A DNA stretch of 64,000 nucleotides from Aquimarina sp042434915 (GTDB taxonomy: Bacteria; Bacteroidota; Bacteroidia; Flavobacteriales; Flavobacteriaceae), in NCBI RefSeq assembly GCF_042434915.1, contig NZ_CP170198.1, forward strand, positions 2,170,001 to 2,234,000, read 5' to 3'. The translations under genes and the position numbers were made by a program. The notes under the pieces are model-generated. The model had not been told where the DNA came from, made no database searches, and saw nothing but the letters and a program-made list of their open reading frames with translations. Shown here piece by piece: positions 52,801 to 62,052 of the stretch; within the stretch, counting starts at the first letter, position 1, and each line of letters opens with the position of its first letter.

Positions 52801-55800
52801 TAGCAGTAACACTATCTCCATCTGCATCAGTAAGGGTATAGGTAAAACTATCACTTCCGTTAAAGTTTGAATTCGGAACATATTCGAAAACACCATCACT
52901 TACCTCACTTACAGTACCATTACTTGGACCACTTGCTAAAGCGAAGTCTTCTCCATCGCCCCCATCACCGCCAATATTGTCATTAGTAGACACATCGATC
53001 TGATTGGAAACACCTGCTAAACTATCCTCGTCTACAGTTAAAGTATCATCTGTAGCCAATGGTGTATCATTCACTGAAGTAACAGTTACATTTACCGTAG
53101 CAGTAACACTATCTCCATCTGCATCAGTAAGGGTATAGGTAAAGCTATCACTTCCGTTAAAGTTTGAATTTGGAACATATTCGAAAACACCATCACTTAC
53201 CTCACTTACAGTACCATTACTTGGACCACTTGCTAAAGCGAAGTCTTCTCCATCGCCCCCATCACCGCCAATATTGTCATTAGTAGACACATCGATCTGA
53301 TTGGAAACACCTGCTAAACTATCCTCGTCTACAGTTAAAGTATCATCTGTAGCCAATGGTACATCATTCACTGAAGTAACAGTTACATTTACCGTAGCAG
53401 TAACACTATCTCCATCTGCATCAGTAAGGGTATAGGTAAAACTATCACTTCCGTTAAAGTTTGAATTTGGAACATATTCGAAAACACCATCACTTACCTC
53501 ACTTACAGTACCATTACTTGGACCACTTGCTAAAGCGAAGTCTTCTCCATCGCCACCATCACCGCCAATATTGTCATTAGTAGACACATCAATCTGATTG
53601 GAAACACCTGCTAAACTATCCTCGTCTACTGTTAATGTATCATCTGTAGCCAATGGTACATCATTCACTGAAGTAACAGTTACATTTACCGTAGCAGTAA
53701 CACTATCTCCATCTGCATCAGTAAGGGTATAGGTAAAACTATCACTTCCGTTAAAGTTTGAATTTGGAACATATTCGAAAACACCATCACTTACCTCACT
53801 TACAGTACCATTACTTGGACCACTTGCTAAAGCGAAGTCTTCTCCATCGCCACCATCACCGCCAATATTGTCATTAGTAGACACATCGATCTGATTGGAA
53901 ACACCTGCTAAACTATCCTCGTCTACAGTTAAAGTATCATCTGTAGCCAATGGTACATCATTCACTGAAGTAACAGTTACATTTACCGTAGCAGTAACAC
54001 TATCTCCATCTGCATCAGTAAGGGTATAGGTAAAACTATCACTTCCGTTAAAGTTTGAATTCGGAACATATTCGAAAACGCCATCACTTACCTCACTTAC
54101 AGTACCATTACTTGGACCACTTGCTAAAGCGAAGTCTTCTCCATCGCCGCCATCACCGCCAATATTGTCATTAGTAGACACATCGATCTGATTGGAAACA
54201 CCTGCTAAACTATCCTCGTCTACAGTTAAAGTATCATCTGTAGCCGATGGTGCATCATTCACTGAAGTAACAGTTACATTTACCGTAGCAGTAACACTAT
54301 CTCCATCTGCATCAGTAAGGGTATAGGTAAAGCTATCACTTCCGTTAAAGTTTGAATTTGGAACATATTCGAAAACACCATCACTTACCTCGCTTACAGT
54401 ACCATTACTTGGACCACTTGCTAAAGCGAAGTCTTCTCCATCGCCCCCATCACCGCCAATATTGTCATTAGTAGACACATCGATCTGATTGGAAACACCT
54501 GCTAAACTATCCTCGTCTACAGTTAAAGTATCATCTGTAGCCAATGGTACATCATTCACTGAAGTAACAGTTACATTTACCGTAGCAGTAACACTATCTC
54601 CATCTGCATCAGTAAGGGTATAGGTAAAACTATCACTTCCGTTAAAGTTTGAATTTGGAACATATTCGAAAACACCATCACTTACCTCACTTACAGTACC
54701 ATTACTTGGACCACTTGCTAAAGCGAAGTCTTCTCCATCGCCCCCATCACCGCCAATATTGTCATTAGTAGACACATCGATCTGATTGGAAACACCTGCT
54801 AAACTATCCTCGTCTACAGTTAAAGTATCATCTGTAGCCAATGGTACATCATTCACTGAAGTAACAGTTACATTTACCGTAGCAGTAACACTATCTCCAT
54901 CTGCATCAGTAAGGGTATAGGTAAAACTATCACTTCCGTTAAAGTTTGAATTCGGAACATATTCGAAAACACCATCACTTACCTCACTTACAGTACCATT
55001 ACTTGGACCACTTGCTAAAGCGAAGTCTTCTCCATCGCCGCCATCACCGCCAATATTGTCATTAGTAGACACATCGATCTGATTGGAAACACCTGCTAAA
55101 CTATCCTCGTCTACAGTTAAAGTATCATCTGTAGCCGATGGTGCATCATTCACTGAAGTAACAGTTACATTTACCGTAGCAGTAACACTATCTCCATCTG
55201 CATCAGTAAGGGTATAGGTAAAGCTATCACTTCCGTTAAAGTTTGAATTTGGAACATATTCGAAAACACCATCACTTACCTCGCTTACAGTACCATTACT
55301 TGGACCACTTGCTAAAGCGAAGTCTTCTCCATCGCCCCCATCACCGCCAATATTGTCATTAGTAGACACATCGATCTGATTGGAAACACCTGCTAAACTA
55401 TCCTCGTCTACAGTTAAAGTATCATCTGTAGCCAATGGTACATCATTCACTGAAGTAACAGTTACATTTACCGTAGCAGTAACACTATCTCCATCTGCAT
55501 CAGTAAGGGTATAAGTAAAACTATCACTTCCGTTAAAGTTTGAATTTGGAACATATTCGAAAACACCATCACTTACCTCACTTACAGTACCATTACTTGG
55601 ACCACTTGCTAAAGCGAAGTCTTCTCCATCGCCACCATCACCGCCAATATTGTCATTAGTAGACACATCAATCTGATTGGAAACACCTGCTAAACTATCC
55701 TCGTCTACTGTTAATGTATCATCTGTAGCCAATGGTACATCATTCACTGAAGTAACAGTTACATTTACCGTAGCAGTAACACTATCTCCATCTGCATCAG

Positions 55801-58800
55801 TAAGGGTATAGGTAAAGCTATCACTTCCGTTAAAGTTTGAATTTGGAACATATTCGAAAACACCATCACTTACCTCACTTACAGTACCATTACTTGGACC
55901 ACTTGCTAAAGCGAAGTCTTCTCCATCGCCCCCATCACCGCCAATATTGTCATTAGTAGACACATCGATCTGATTGGAAACACCTGCTAAACTATCCTCG
56001 TCTACAGTTAATGTATCATCTGTAGCCAATGGTACATCATTCACTGAAGTAACAGTTACATTTACCGTAGCAGTAACACTATCTCCATCTGCATCAGTAA
56101 GGGTATAGGTAAAGCTATCACTTCCGTTAAAGTTTGAATTCGGAACATATTCGAAAACGCCATCACTTACCTCACTTACAGTACCATTACTTGGACCACT
56201 TGCTAAAGCGAAGTCTTCTCCATCGCCACCATCACCGCCAATATTGTCATTAGTAGACACATCGATCTGATTAGAAACACCTGCTAAACTATCCTCGTCT
56301 ACAGTTAAAGTATCATCTGTAGCCGATGGTGCATCATTCACTGAAGTAACAGTTACATTTACCGTAGCAGTAACACTATCTCCATCTGCATCAGTAAGGG
56401 TATAGGTAAAGCTATCACTTCCGTTAAAGTTTGAATTTGGAACATATTCGAAAACACCATCACTTACCTCACTTACAGTACCATTACTTGGACCACTTGC
56501 TAAAGCGAAGTCTTCTCCATCGCCCCCATCACCGCCAATATTGTCATTAGTAGACACATCGATCTGATTGGAAACACCTGCTAAACTATCCTCGTCTACA
56601 GTTAAAGTATCATCTGTAGCCAATGGTACATCATCAACCGTTAATAAACCATTATTAGAAATTTCACTGCTACAAACTTGAGAATTGCTAGTCACTAGTA
56701 CGCGGTATAAATTTCCGTTATCTGCAAACGTTACATTAGTTAATGTTAGCGTGTTCGAATCACTTCCTGTATAAATATCAGTACCATTTAAAGGATCAAT
56801 GCTAACAAATCCACTGCCTGTATTAACTTGCCATTCATAAACTAGATTCGCACCCGTAGCAATAACACTAAAGCTTGTATTATCTCCTGTACTCACATTT
56901 CGATCTACAGGTTGCGTAGTAATTGATACAGATCCAGCAGTAGTTACATTACTATTTGTCCCAAGTGTATAATCAACTCCTGTCTCGTTCACTAAACCAT
57001 TACTATCTACCGTGGCTGGATCAGTAGTTCCAAATTGACCCCCGTCACCTCCATCGGCATTTGGATCATCATAGGCTTCATTAGCATCGCTACATCCATC
57101 TCCATCACTATCAAGATTTAAAAAATCAAAAGACCCATCACTCCCTGTATCTATGGGGGGCGTACCTGTATCTGGTCCATTAGCCGTTTCGATTGCATCT
57201 GCTAATCCGTCGGTATCTGTATCACCCGTAGCAGGCGTATCCATTGCATCTACTTTTCCATCATCATTGCTATCCAGACTCCCAGTACCTACTTCGTCTA
57301 TATCATAAATACCATCATTATCACTATCCAAATCTTGTAAGTTAGGCACACCATCATTATCTGTATCACATAATAAATAAAGACCAAAGGCTACTCCTTG
57401 TCTACCATTGATGGAAAGAATATCAACATCGATAGTACTTGAATTTTCTGAATAAAAAATTGAGTTACCTCCAGAAGTCTCTGTATCTTCAACATCCAAA
57501 ACTTTTGTTCCTTCACCTGTAAAGTTACCTCCTGTATTTATGGTTTCTAACAATCTCCAATTACCTCCATTGGTTGTGAATGTTATTCTTTCTTCTGGAT
57601 CTGCCGTGGCTTCTCCATCCAAAGCAATAATATCCAATGGAAATGCTACTCCTGCTTTGGTAGCGGTAAATGTAACTCTAAATGAAACATGTGCATCCAA
57701 AGCTCCTAATAACGCTTCTTGAGTTCCTGGCGTATTGTATAATTGATGAATGAATGCTCCTGCAAATGTATTTAAGTCTGTGGGAGTGTATGAACTCGCA
57801 TTGGTAGCATTAGAAACATTTGAGAAAGTGGCGGTGATTGACAATCCATCGGGTAAAACAAAAGTTTGCGTATCTCCATTTTGAATTCCGTTACTCAAAT
57901 CAGCTCCATCCCAGTTAAAAATATACAACTGATCTTGAAATGAACCAGAACCTGAGTTTGAATTAGCTACACTTGGTTGATCACATCTACCTTCAACACT
58001 ATCCAAAATCCCATCATTATCATCATCAAGATCACAGCTATTGTTTAAACCATCGGCATCGGGATCATTTGCTGTTGGCGTACCAACTATAGTTCCGTTT
58101 GAACAACCAGGTCCTACTGTTACGGTTCTAACTTCAGAAATACATACATTATTTAAGTGCGTAATGGTTACTTGATATTCTCCATACTCTGAAGCGGTTA
58201 TCGTACCAAAATCAAAGGTCTGACCTGTAGCTCCCGATTCTGTGGGGGTAACTACAACGGCTCCAGAACCATCATCAAAGGTCCAAGTATATACTAAATC
58301 ATTAGAAACATTGGTAGCTGTACCTGCTGCATAGTTGGGTTCAAAAAGGGGGCCTCCGTTCCAAACATCGGTTTGTGTAGCAACCGCATCCGACGAAATT
58401 ATGAACGTATCCCCTTCATTAACACTTACTACGCCATCAATAGTTGTGTCATTTGTATATCCTATAGGCAAGATTTCATTCCCTGTTACACCATTGTAAC
58501 CGCCAGTTACATTAGTTCCTATAACTTGACCGTTACTATCATAAGAATAAGGAGCTTCTCCTATAATACCATCATCATCTGGATCATTACCGCCTGATTC
58601 TACAGCATCAAAGCACCCATCTCCATCACTATCTAGTTCAAATCTATTGATGATACCATCTCCATCAGAATCGGTACATACAAAAATATCTGAGGTTAGT
58701 ACAGGATTAAGCATTCGGGAGTTTCCTGCCGAATTGATATTTTTCAAATCAAAAGTAACTCCAGATAAGCAGTCTAAACTAAAAGACTCGTCCCACACCC

Positions 58801-61777
58801 AATTTGGGTGACTACTATCCATATAGGGTAAGGCATTGACTCTTCCTATTTTTGAATCAACCATTAAAAGTATACTTCCGTCTTCTATAAGCAAATCAGG
58901 GTTTCCTTCATTTTGCCATGGTTCCCATTCATTATTATCGTCAAGATCAAAAATCCCTAAATTAAACTCAGTTGTATTGGCACCTCGGGCATTATCATAC
59001 ATATCCTGATTAAAATTGAGACGAACCGTTCCGTCAATAATTAAATTCAATCCATCATCAAAACCGTCAAAGGAAAAACGAAACTCGCAGCCTTCGTATA
59101 CATCATTACCATTTATTGTCGTATTGATCGTATAAGTAGAAGGAAACTCATCACTACCCGAACCCAAACCAGAAATACCTGATCCTACAACTCTTACTGG
59201 ATAGCCACCAGTACTCGATTGTGTATCAGTTCCTGTAAGATCTACTGTAGACGTATTGGTTGCACATTCTTCTGTATCCAAAATCCCATCATTATCGTCG
59301 TCCAAATCGCACTCATTATTGATGCCATCTGCATCTGGATCATTAGCTGTAGGTGTACCAAGTGTAGTTCCATTGTCACAACCAGGTTCTAGAATAATCG
59401 TTTTTACTTCAGAAATACATACATTATTTAAATGAGAAATAGTTACCTGATACTCTCCATAATCTGAAGCGGTTATCGTACCAAAATCAAAGGTCTGACC
59501 TGTAGCTCCCGATTCTGTGGGGGTAACTGCAACGGCACCAGAACCATCATCAAATGTCCAAGTATATACTAAATCATCTGAAACATCGGTAGCTGTACCT
59601 GCTGCATAGTTGGGTTCAAAAAGTGGACCACCACCCCAAACGTCTGTTTGCGTTGCAACCGCATCCGAGGAGATGATAAACGTATCTCCTTCATTAACAT
59701 TTACTGTACCAATGATTGCTGTATCGTTGTTATATCCGATCGGCAAAATCTCATTTCCTGTTACGCCGTTGTAACCTCCAGTTACATTAGTTCCTATAAC
59801 CTGACCATTACTATCAAAAGAATATGGAGCTTCTCCTATGATCCCATCATTATCTGGATCATTACCACCAGATTCTACCACATCAAAACATCCATCGTTA
59901 TCACTATCTAGATCAAGATGATTCGGAATACCATCTCCATCTATATCCAGCTCACAACTATCATAATTAAAATTGCTTAAACCAATACCTTGACCTATCG
60001 GATCAGCATTTGCATCATCTGAAGAAAAATAATCAATTCTAATTGAAAAAATTTCAAGTCCACCAAAATCTAAATCTATATTACCTTCTGTAGATTCATT
60101 CGCTGCATTGCCATTAACCCCCTCGAAACCATGAAAATTAGTTTCATCATCTTCGCTCACATTAATTCCAACCAATGTATACAAACTTATATCATCACGG
60201 ACATTAAATTCACCCGAACTGGTACTATAATATATTTCAACCGCATCAACAAAGTTATCACTACCACTACCATCCCTGTCTATGTCCAATAGCGAAAATG
60301 TCAAATTAGTAACTGGAGAATCAAAAGCTATAATTGAAGAAACTCTAGCATTTGGATCGTTTACACTACCATCGAATCCTAACTGAGCAACTTGAGTCTG
60401 CGCGCCTAACTGACCCGTCTCATAGGAAATAAAATCTGCCCCATTAGCAGGAGTTAAAGAAGGATCAGCTGTATAGGTCAATATTACATTATTAGCTGCT
60501 GTAGAAATGGTTGACCCACTAGGAATCGCATCTTCATCTGAAACTCCCAAAGTATTCCATTCTATTATTTCACTAACACAAGATTTCTCATTAGTATCCA
60601 AAATCCCATCATTATCGTCATCTAAATCTGCAGAATCGGCAATAGTATCCCCATCACTATCAATATCTGGTACAATAGAGGCACTCAATACATCTCCTGA
60701 GGTTGTGGGATCTGCTTGATTAGAATCGGCTGCAGTAGTTCTATTTATTATTGTTTTTCTATGCGTCCCTGTGTTTACCATAGCATCAATAGTCAAGGTA
60801 GCAGTAGTACCATTATTTAAATCACCTATATCCCATAAACCTGTACTATCGTCATATGAATTTACTGTACCACCTACAGCGGTAGCGCTAGAGAAGGTCA
60901 CTCCCGAAGGAAGCACATCTGTTAATGCTACAGAGGTAGCATTGTCTGGACCATTATTAACTACCGTAATAGTATACGTTATGGTTTCATTTTCTAAAGG
61001 CGTTGTATTATCAACACTTTTCTGGGTAACCAAGTCAGAACTTAACACTGTAACATCTTCAGTAGTAAAAGAGATTGGCTGAAATGCCAACCCAAATAAT
61101 CTCGCTGTTGTAGAGGTTCCCGTATCTCTTAAAACTCCAGCACGATATGTGAATGTATTAATTCTTGCATAATCAGTACGTGCTAAAAAATCTGCATCAG
61201 CATTAATACCAGGATTGGCAAGTACTGTACTTGATTCGAATCGGCCTCCGCCAACATAATTAAGTTGAGTAGGATTATTAACTACATAGCTTCCAAAACT
61301 TGAAATAACAACATACTCTCTTAACTCACCTCCATCACCATCTACATCATAAGAATATGCATCTACTTCTATATCTATTGGAATTGAATTATCAGAGTTT
61401 AGAACAAATTCGAATCTAAAATCAATAAAAGCACCATCGGCAGAACCATTAACTATAGTAGCATCGTTTAATTGAACTGTGGGATTAAAATCCGAAATTC
61501 CTGTTGCTAACACAGACGTATTATCATCAAAAGATGTTAATGACGCTGCCTGTGCATTTGTGATCGTCACAAGGGCGTCTACATCGATTCCACCAGAAGT
61601 GGTAGTCACATTAGCAAAGCGATATTGAGTTCCAACGGTAAGTGCTGGTCCTCCATTGGCTATAACTGGATTTTGAAAATCTAAAGACTGTTGAGCCTTT
61701 ACACCAAAAGTAAGAATTAATGTAAGACAGGTCAGTACTATTTTGAGAGTTGAAAAGCGTAGCGTAATTTTTTTCAT
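49880..61777 (-). CDS. Giant type IX-secreted adhesin with 18 cadherin-like repeats
   Basis: A 3965-residue surface protein. In order: signal peptide (ends FGVKA, residue 28), an N-terminal domain homologous to that of the other adhesin (to about 250), a DUF11 repeat, TSP3 Ca-binding segments (DSDGDTIADSADLDDDNDGILD and others), a sandwich region containing an internal duplication, 18 tandem 99-residue cadherin/Big_9-like repeats (about 1721-3502), a divergent 19th such domain, two DUF11-like domains and the type B C-terminal sorting domain (SAISANGDGSNDEF...GYVYLNR). The acidic DxDGD motifs suggest calcium-stiffened filaments. Export is expected through the type IX system with SprF copy B; a role in gliding or attachment is inferred. 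Confidence 0.94.
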   Translation of the reverse strand: MKKITLRFSTLKIVLTCLTLILTFGVKAQQSLDFQNPVIANGGPALTVGTQYRFANVTTTSGGIDVDALVTITNAQAASLTSFDDNTSVLATGISDFNPTVQLNDATIVNGSADGAFIDFRFEFVLNSDNSIPIDIEVDAYSYDVDGDGGELREYVVISSFGSYVVNNPTQLNYVGGGRFESSTVLANPGINADADFLARTDYARINTFTYRAGVLRDTGTSTTARLFGLAFQPISFTTEDVTVLSSDLVTQKSVDNTTPLENETITYTITVVNNGPDNATSVALTDVLPSGVTFSSATAVGGTVNSYDDSTGLWDIGDLNNGTTATLTIDAMVNTGTHRKTIINRTTAADSNQADPTTSGDVLSASIVPDIDSDGDTIADSADLDDDNDGILDTNEKSCVSEIIEWNTLGVSDEDAIPSGSTISTAANNVILTYTADPSLTPANGADFISYETGQLGAQTQVAQLGFDGSVNDPNARVSSIIAFDSPVTNLTFSLLDIDRDGSGSDNFVDAVEIYYSTSSGEFNVRDDISLYTLVGINVSEDDETNFHGFEGVNGNAANESTEGNIDLDFGGLEIFSIRIDYFSSDDANADPIGQGIGLSNFNYDSCELDIDGDGIPNHLDLDSDNDGCFDVVESGGNDPDNDGIIGEAPYSFDSNGQVIGTNVTGGYNGVTGNEILPIGYNNDTAIIGTVNVNEGDTFIISSDAVATQTDVWGGGPLFEPNYAAGTATDVSDDLVYTWTFDDGSGAVAVTPTESGATGQTFDFGTITASDYGEYQVTISHLNNVCISEVKTIILEPGCDNGTTLGTPTANDPDADGINNECDLDDDNDGILDTEECATNTSTVDLTGTDTQSSTGGYPVRVVGSGISGLGSGSDEFPSTYTINTTINGNDVYEGCEFRFSFDGFDDGLNLIIDGTVRLNFNQDMYDNARGANTTEFNLGIFDLDDNNEWEPWQNEGNPDLLIEDGSILLMVDSKIGRVNALPYMDSSHPNWVWDESFSLDCLSGVTFDLKNINSAGNSRMLNPVLTSDIFVCTDSDGDGIINRFELDSDGDGCFDAVESGGNDPDDDGIIGEAPYSYDSNGQVIGTNVTGGYNGVTGNEILPIGYTNDTTIDGVVSVNEGDTFIISSDAVATQTDVWNGGPLFEPNYAAGTATNVSNDLVYTWTFDDGSGAVVVTPTESGATGQTFDFGTITASEYGEYQVTITHLNNVCISEVRTVTVGPGCSNGTIVGTPTANDPDADGLNNSCDLDDDNDGILDSVEGRCDQPSVANSNSGSGSFQDQLYIFNWDGADLSNGIQNGDTQTFVLPDGLSITATFSNVSNATNASSYTPTDLNTFAGAFIHQLYNTPGTQEALLGALDAHVSFRVTFTATKAGVAFPLDIIALDGEATADPEERITFTTNGGNWRLLETINTGGNFTGEGTKVLDVEDTETSGGNSIFYSENSSTIDVDILSINGRQGVAFGLYLLCDTDNDGVPNLQDLDSDNDGIYDIDEVGTGSLDSNDDGKVDAMDTPATGDTDTDGLADAIETANGPDTGTPPIDTGSDGSFDFLNLDSDGDGCSDANEAYDDPNADGGDGGQFGTTDPATVDSNGLVNETGVDYTLGTNSNVTTAGSVSITTQPVDRNVSTGDNTSFSVIATGANLVYEWQVNTGSGFVSIDPLNGTDIYTGSDSNTLTLTNVTFADNGNLYRVLVTSNSQVCSSEISNNGLLTVDDVPLATDDTLTVDEDSLAGVSNQIDVSTNDNIGGDGGDGEDFALASGPSNGTVSEVSDGVFEYVPNSNFNGSDSFTYTLTDADGDSVTATVNVTVTSVNDAPSATDDTLTVDEDSLAGVSNQIDVSTNDNIGGDGGDGEDFALASGPSNGTVSEVSDGVFEYVPNSNFNGSDSFTYTLTDADGDSVTATVNVTVTSVNDVPLATDDTLTVDEDSLAGVSNQIDVSTNDNIGGDGGDGEDFALASGPSNGTVSEVSDGVFEYVPNSNFNGSDSFTYTLTDADGDSVTATVNVTVTSVNDVPLATDDTLTVDEDSLAGVSNQIDVSTNDNIGGDGGDGEDFALASGPSNGTVSEVSDGVFEYVPNSNFNGSDSFTYTLTDADGDSVTATVNVTVTSVNDVPLATDDTLTVDEDSLAGVSNQIDVSTNDNIGGDGGDGEDFALASGPSNGTVSEVSDGVFEYVPNSNFNGSDSFTYTLTDADGDSVTATVNVTVTSVNDAPSATDDTLTVDEDSLAGVSNQIDVSTNDNIGGDGGDGEDFALASGPSNGTVSEVSDGVFEYVPNSNFNGSDSFTYTLTDADGDSVTATVNVTVTSVNDVPLATDDTLTVDEDSLAGVSNQIDVSTNDNIGGDGGDGEDFALASGPSNGTVSEVSDGVFEYVPNSNFNGSDSFTYTLTDADGDSVTATVNVTVTSVNDVPLATDDTLTVDEDSLAGVSNQIDVSTNDNIGGDGGDGEDFALASGPSNGTVSEVSDGVFEYVPNSNFNGSDSFTYTLTDADGDSVTATVNVTVTSVNDAPSATDDTLTVDEDSLAGVSNQIDVSTNDNIGGDGGDGEDFALASGPSNGTVSEVSDGVFEYVPNSNFNGSDSFTYTLTDADGDSVTATVNVTVTSVNDVPLATDDTLTVDEDSLAGVSNQIDVSTNDNIGGDGGDGEDFALASGPSNGTVSEVSDGVFEYVPNSNFNGSDSFTYTLTDADGDSVTATVNVTVTSVNDVPLATDDTLTVDEDSLAGVSNQIDVSTNDNIGGDGGDGEDFALASGPSNGTVSEVSDGVFEYVPNSNFNGSDSFTYTLTDADGDSVTATVNVTVTSVNDVPLATDDTLTVDEDSLAGVSNQIDVSTNDNIGGDGGDGEDFALASGPSNGTVSEVSDGVFEYVPNSNFNGSDSFTYTLTDADGDSVTATVNVTVTSVNDTPLATDDTLTVDEDSLAGVSNQIDVSTNDNIGGDGGDGEDFALASGPSNGTVSEVSDGVFEYVPNSNFNGSDSFTYTLTDADGDSVTATVNVTVTSVNDVPLATDDTLTVDEDSLAGVSNQIDVSTNDNIGGDGGDGEDFALASGPSNGTVSEVSDGVFEYVPNSNFNGSDSFTYTLTDADGDSVTARVNVTVTSVNDVPLATDDTLTVDEDSLAGVSNQIDVSTNDNIGGDGGDGEDFALASGPSNGTVSEVSDGVFEYVPNSNFNGSDSFTYTLTDADGDSVTATVNVTVTSVNDVPLATDDTLTVDEDSLAGVSNQIDVSTNDNIGGDGGDGEDFALASGPSNGTVSEVSDGVFEYVPNSNFNGSDSFTYTLTDADGDSVTATVNVTVTSVNDVPLATDDTLTVDEDSLAGVSNQIDVSTNDNIGGDGGDGEDFALASGPSNGTVSEVSDGVFEYVPNSNFNGSDSFTYTLTDADGDSVTATVNVTVTSVNDVPLATDDTLTVDEDSLAGVSNQIDVSTNDNIGGDGGDGEDFALASGPSNGTVSEVSDGVFEYVPNSNFNGSDSFTYTLTDADGDSVTATVNVTVTSVNDAPLATDDTASDILEDSGLTNINIIGNDSFGGDGPSATDIVVTAIPVSVGTAVLNNGGTPNNPTDDSIDFTPALDYNGPVSITYEIEDVDGDTDTATVTFNVLSAQLTLVKTGVLSGSNLGDIITYTFTVTNTGNVTITNISIDDALTQSTGLAITPSTLAPGEQGVATATYEITQEDINTGEVINSATAIGTDSLGNGVMDVSDNGDETIDTDGDSDPTNDITVTLIEQLPNLDLVKTGVYIDVNEDGIPNAGDQVAYNFSITNNGNVTISNITLEDPLEGIVLTGAPFDLAPGETDTTTYTASYVITEWDVANGNVVNQALVRGTDPNGDEVTDLSDDPTSDSSIDQDNDGDGENETITPFGQDDGLIVYSAISANGDGSNDEFRIPGLQRYPENTLRIYNRWGVQVFAENGYEQPGSTFFTGMSTGRVTVKQEDQLPVGTYYYVLEYKNQDNKTKTKVGYVYLNR
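51274..56619 (-). repeat. 18 tandem 297-bp repeats (99-residue cadherin-like units)
   Basis: The marker CCAATGG/CCGATGG recurs every 297 bp from 51274 to 56620, giving exactly 18 units, all in frame. Each unit encodes ATDDTLTVDEDSLAGVSNQ, STNDNIGGDGGDGEDF, GTVSEVSDGVFEYVPNS and SFTYTLTDADGDSVTATVNV. Protein variation is almost limited to the joint (NDVPLA, NDAPSA, NDTPLA) plus one T-to-R change (TARVN, near 52503). Silent base variants form patterns shared by non-adjacent units. Confidence 0.97.
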
Positions 61778-61850
61778 ATGTCGTTGGTATTACATTAGAT
61801 AGAAACAAAGTATTAAGAGCCAAAAGTATAAACTGTAGTTCAATTATGGT

Positions 61851-61878
61851 TAAACCGTACTTTATTTATTGCAAATAT
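61851..61878 (-). promoter_or_regulatory. Conserved adhesin upstream motif, triad B
   Basis: On the minus strand: ATATTTGCA, 12 bp, then ACGGTTTA, about 74 bp upstream of the adhesin start, the same boxes and spacing as at 45919-45946. The 12-bp spacers differ in sequence. A separate exact TAnnTTTG match (TACTTTTG, minus strand, 61821-61828) lies closer to the start and is an alternative -7 box. Confidence 0.5.
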
Positions 61879-62024
61879 GCTCTATTTTTTTCAGTAAACA
61901 ATAAATTTTCCTACATTTTTTTTATTTTTATTCGATTAAGTGCTAATTAGATAGGATATAAAGCACACTGAAAGTATTGTCATTTTGAAAAATAAATTAA
62001 GTTTAGCTTTGATTTTTTAAATAG

Positions 62025-62032
62025 TATATTTG
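62025..62032 (+). promoter_or_regulatory. -7 promoter box of prfC
   Basis: TATATTTG, an exact match to TAnnTTTG followed by C, 20 bp upstream of the prfC ATG. A TTTG at 62008-62011 is nearer than the usual -33 spacing. Confidence 0.6.
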
Positions 62033-62052
62033 CGCTCCTTACAAAGCATAAC

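Noticed and set aside
51274..56619. Long regular repeat array as a possible CRISPR or satellite
   Set aside because: The units are contiguous, without variable spacers, and continue one reading frame inside a secreted protein gene.
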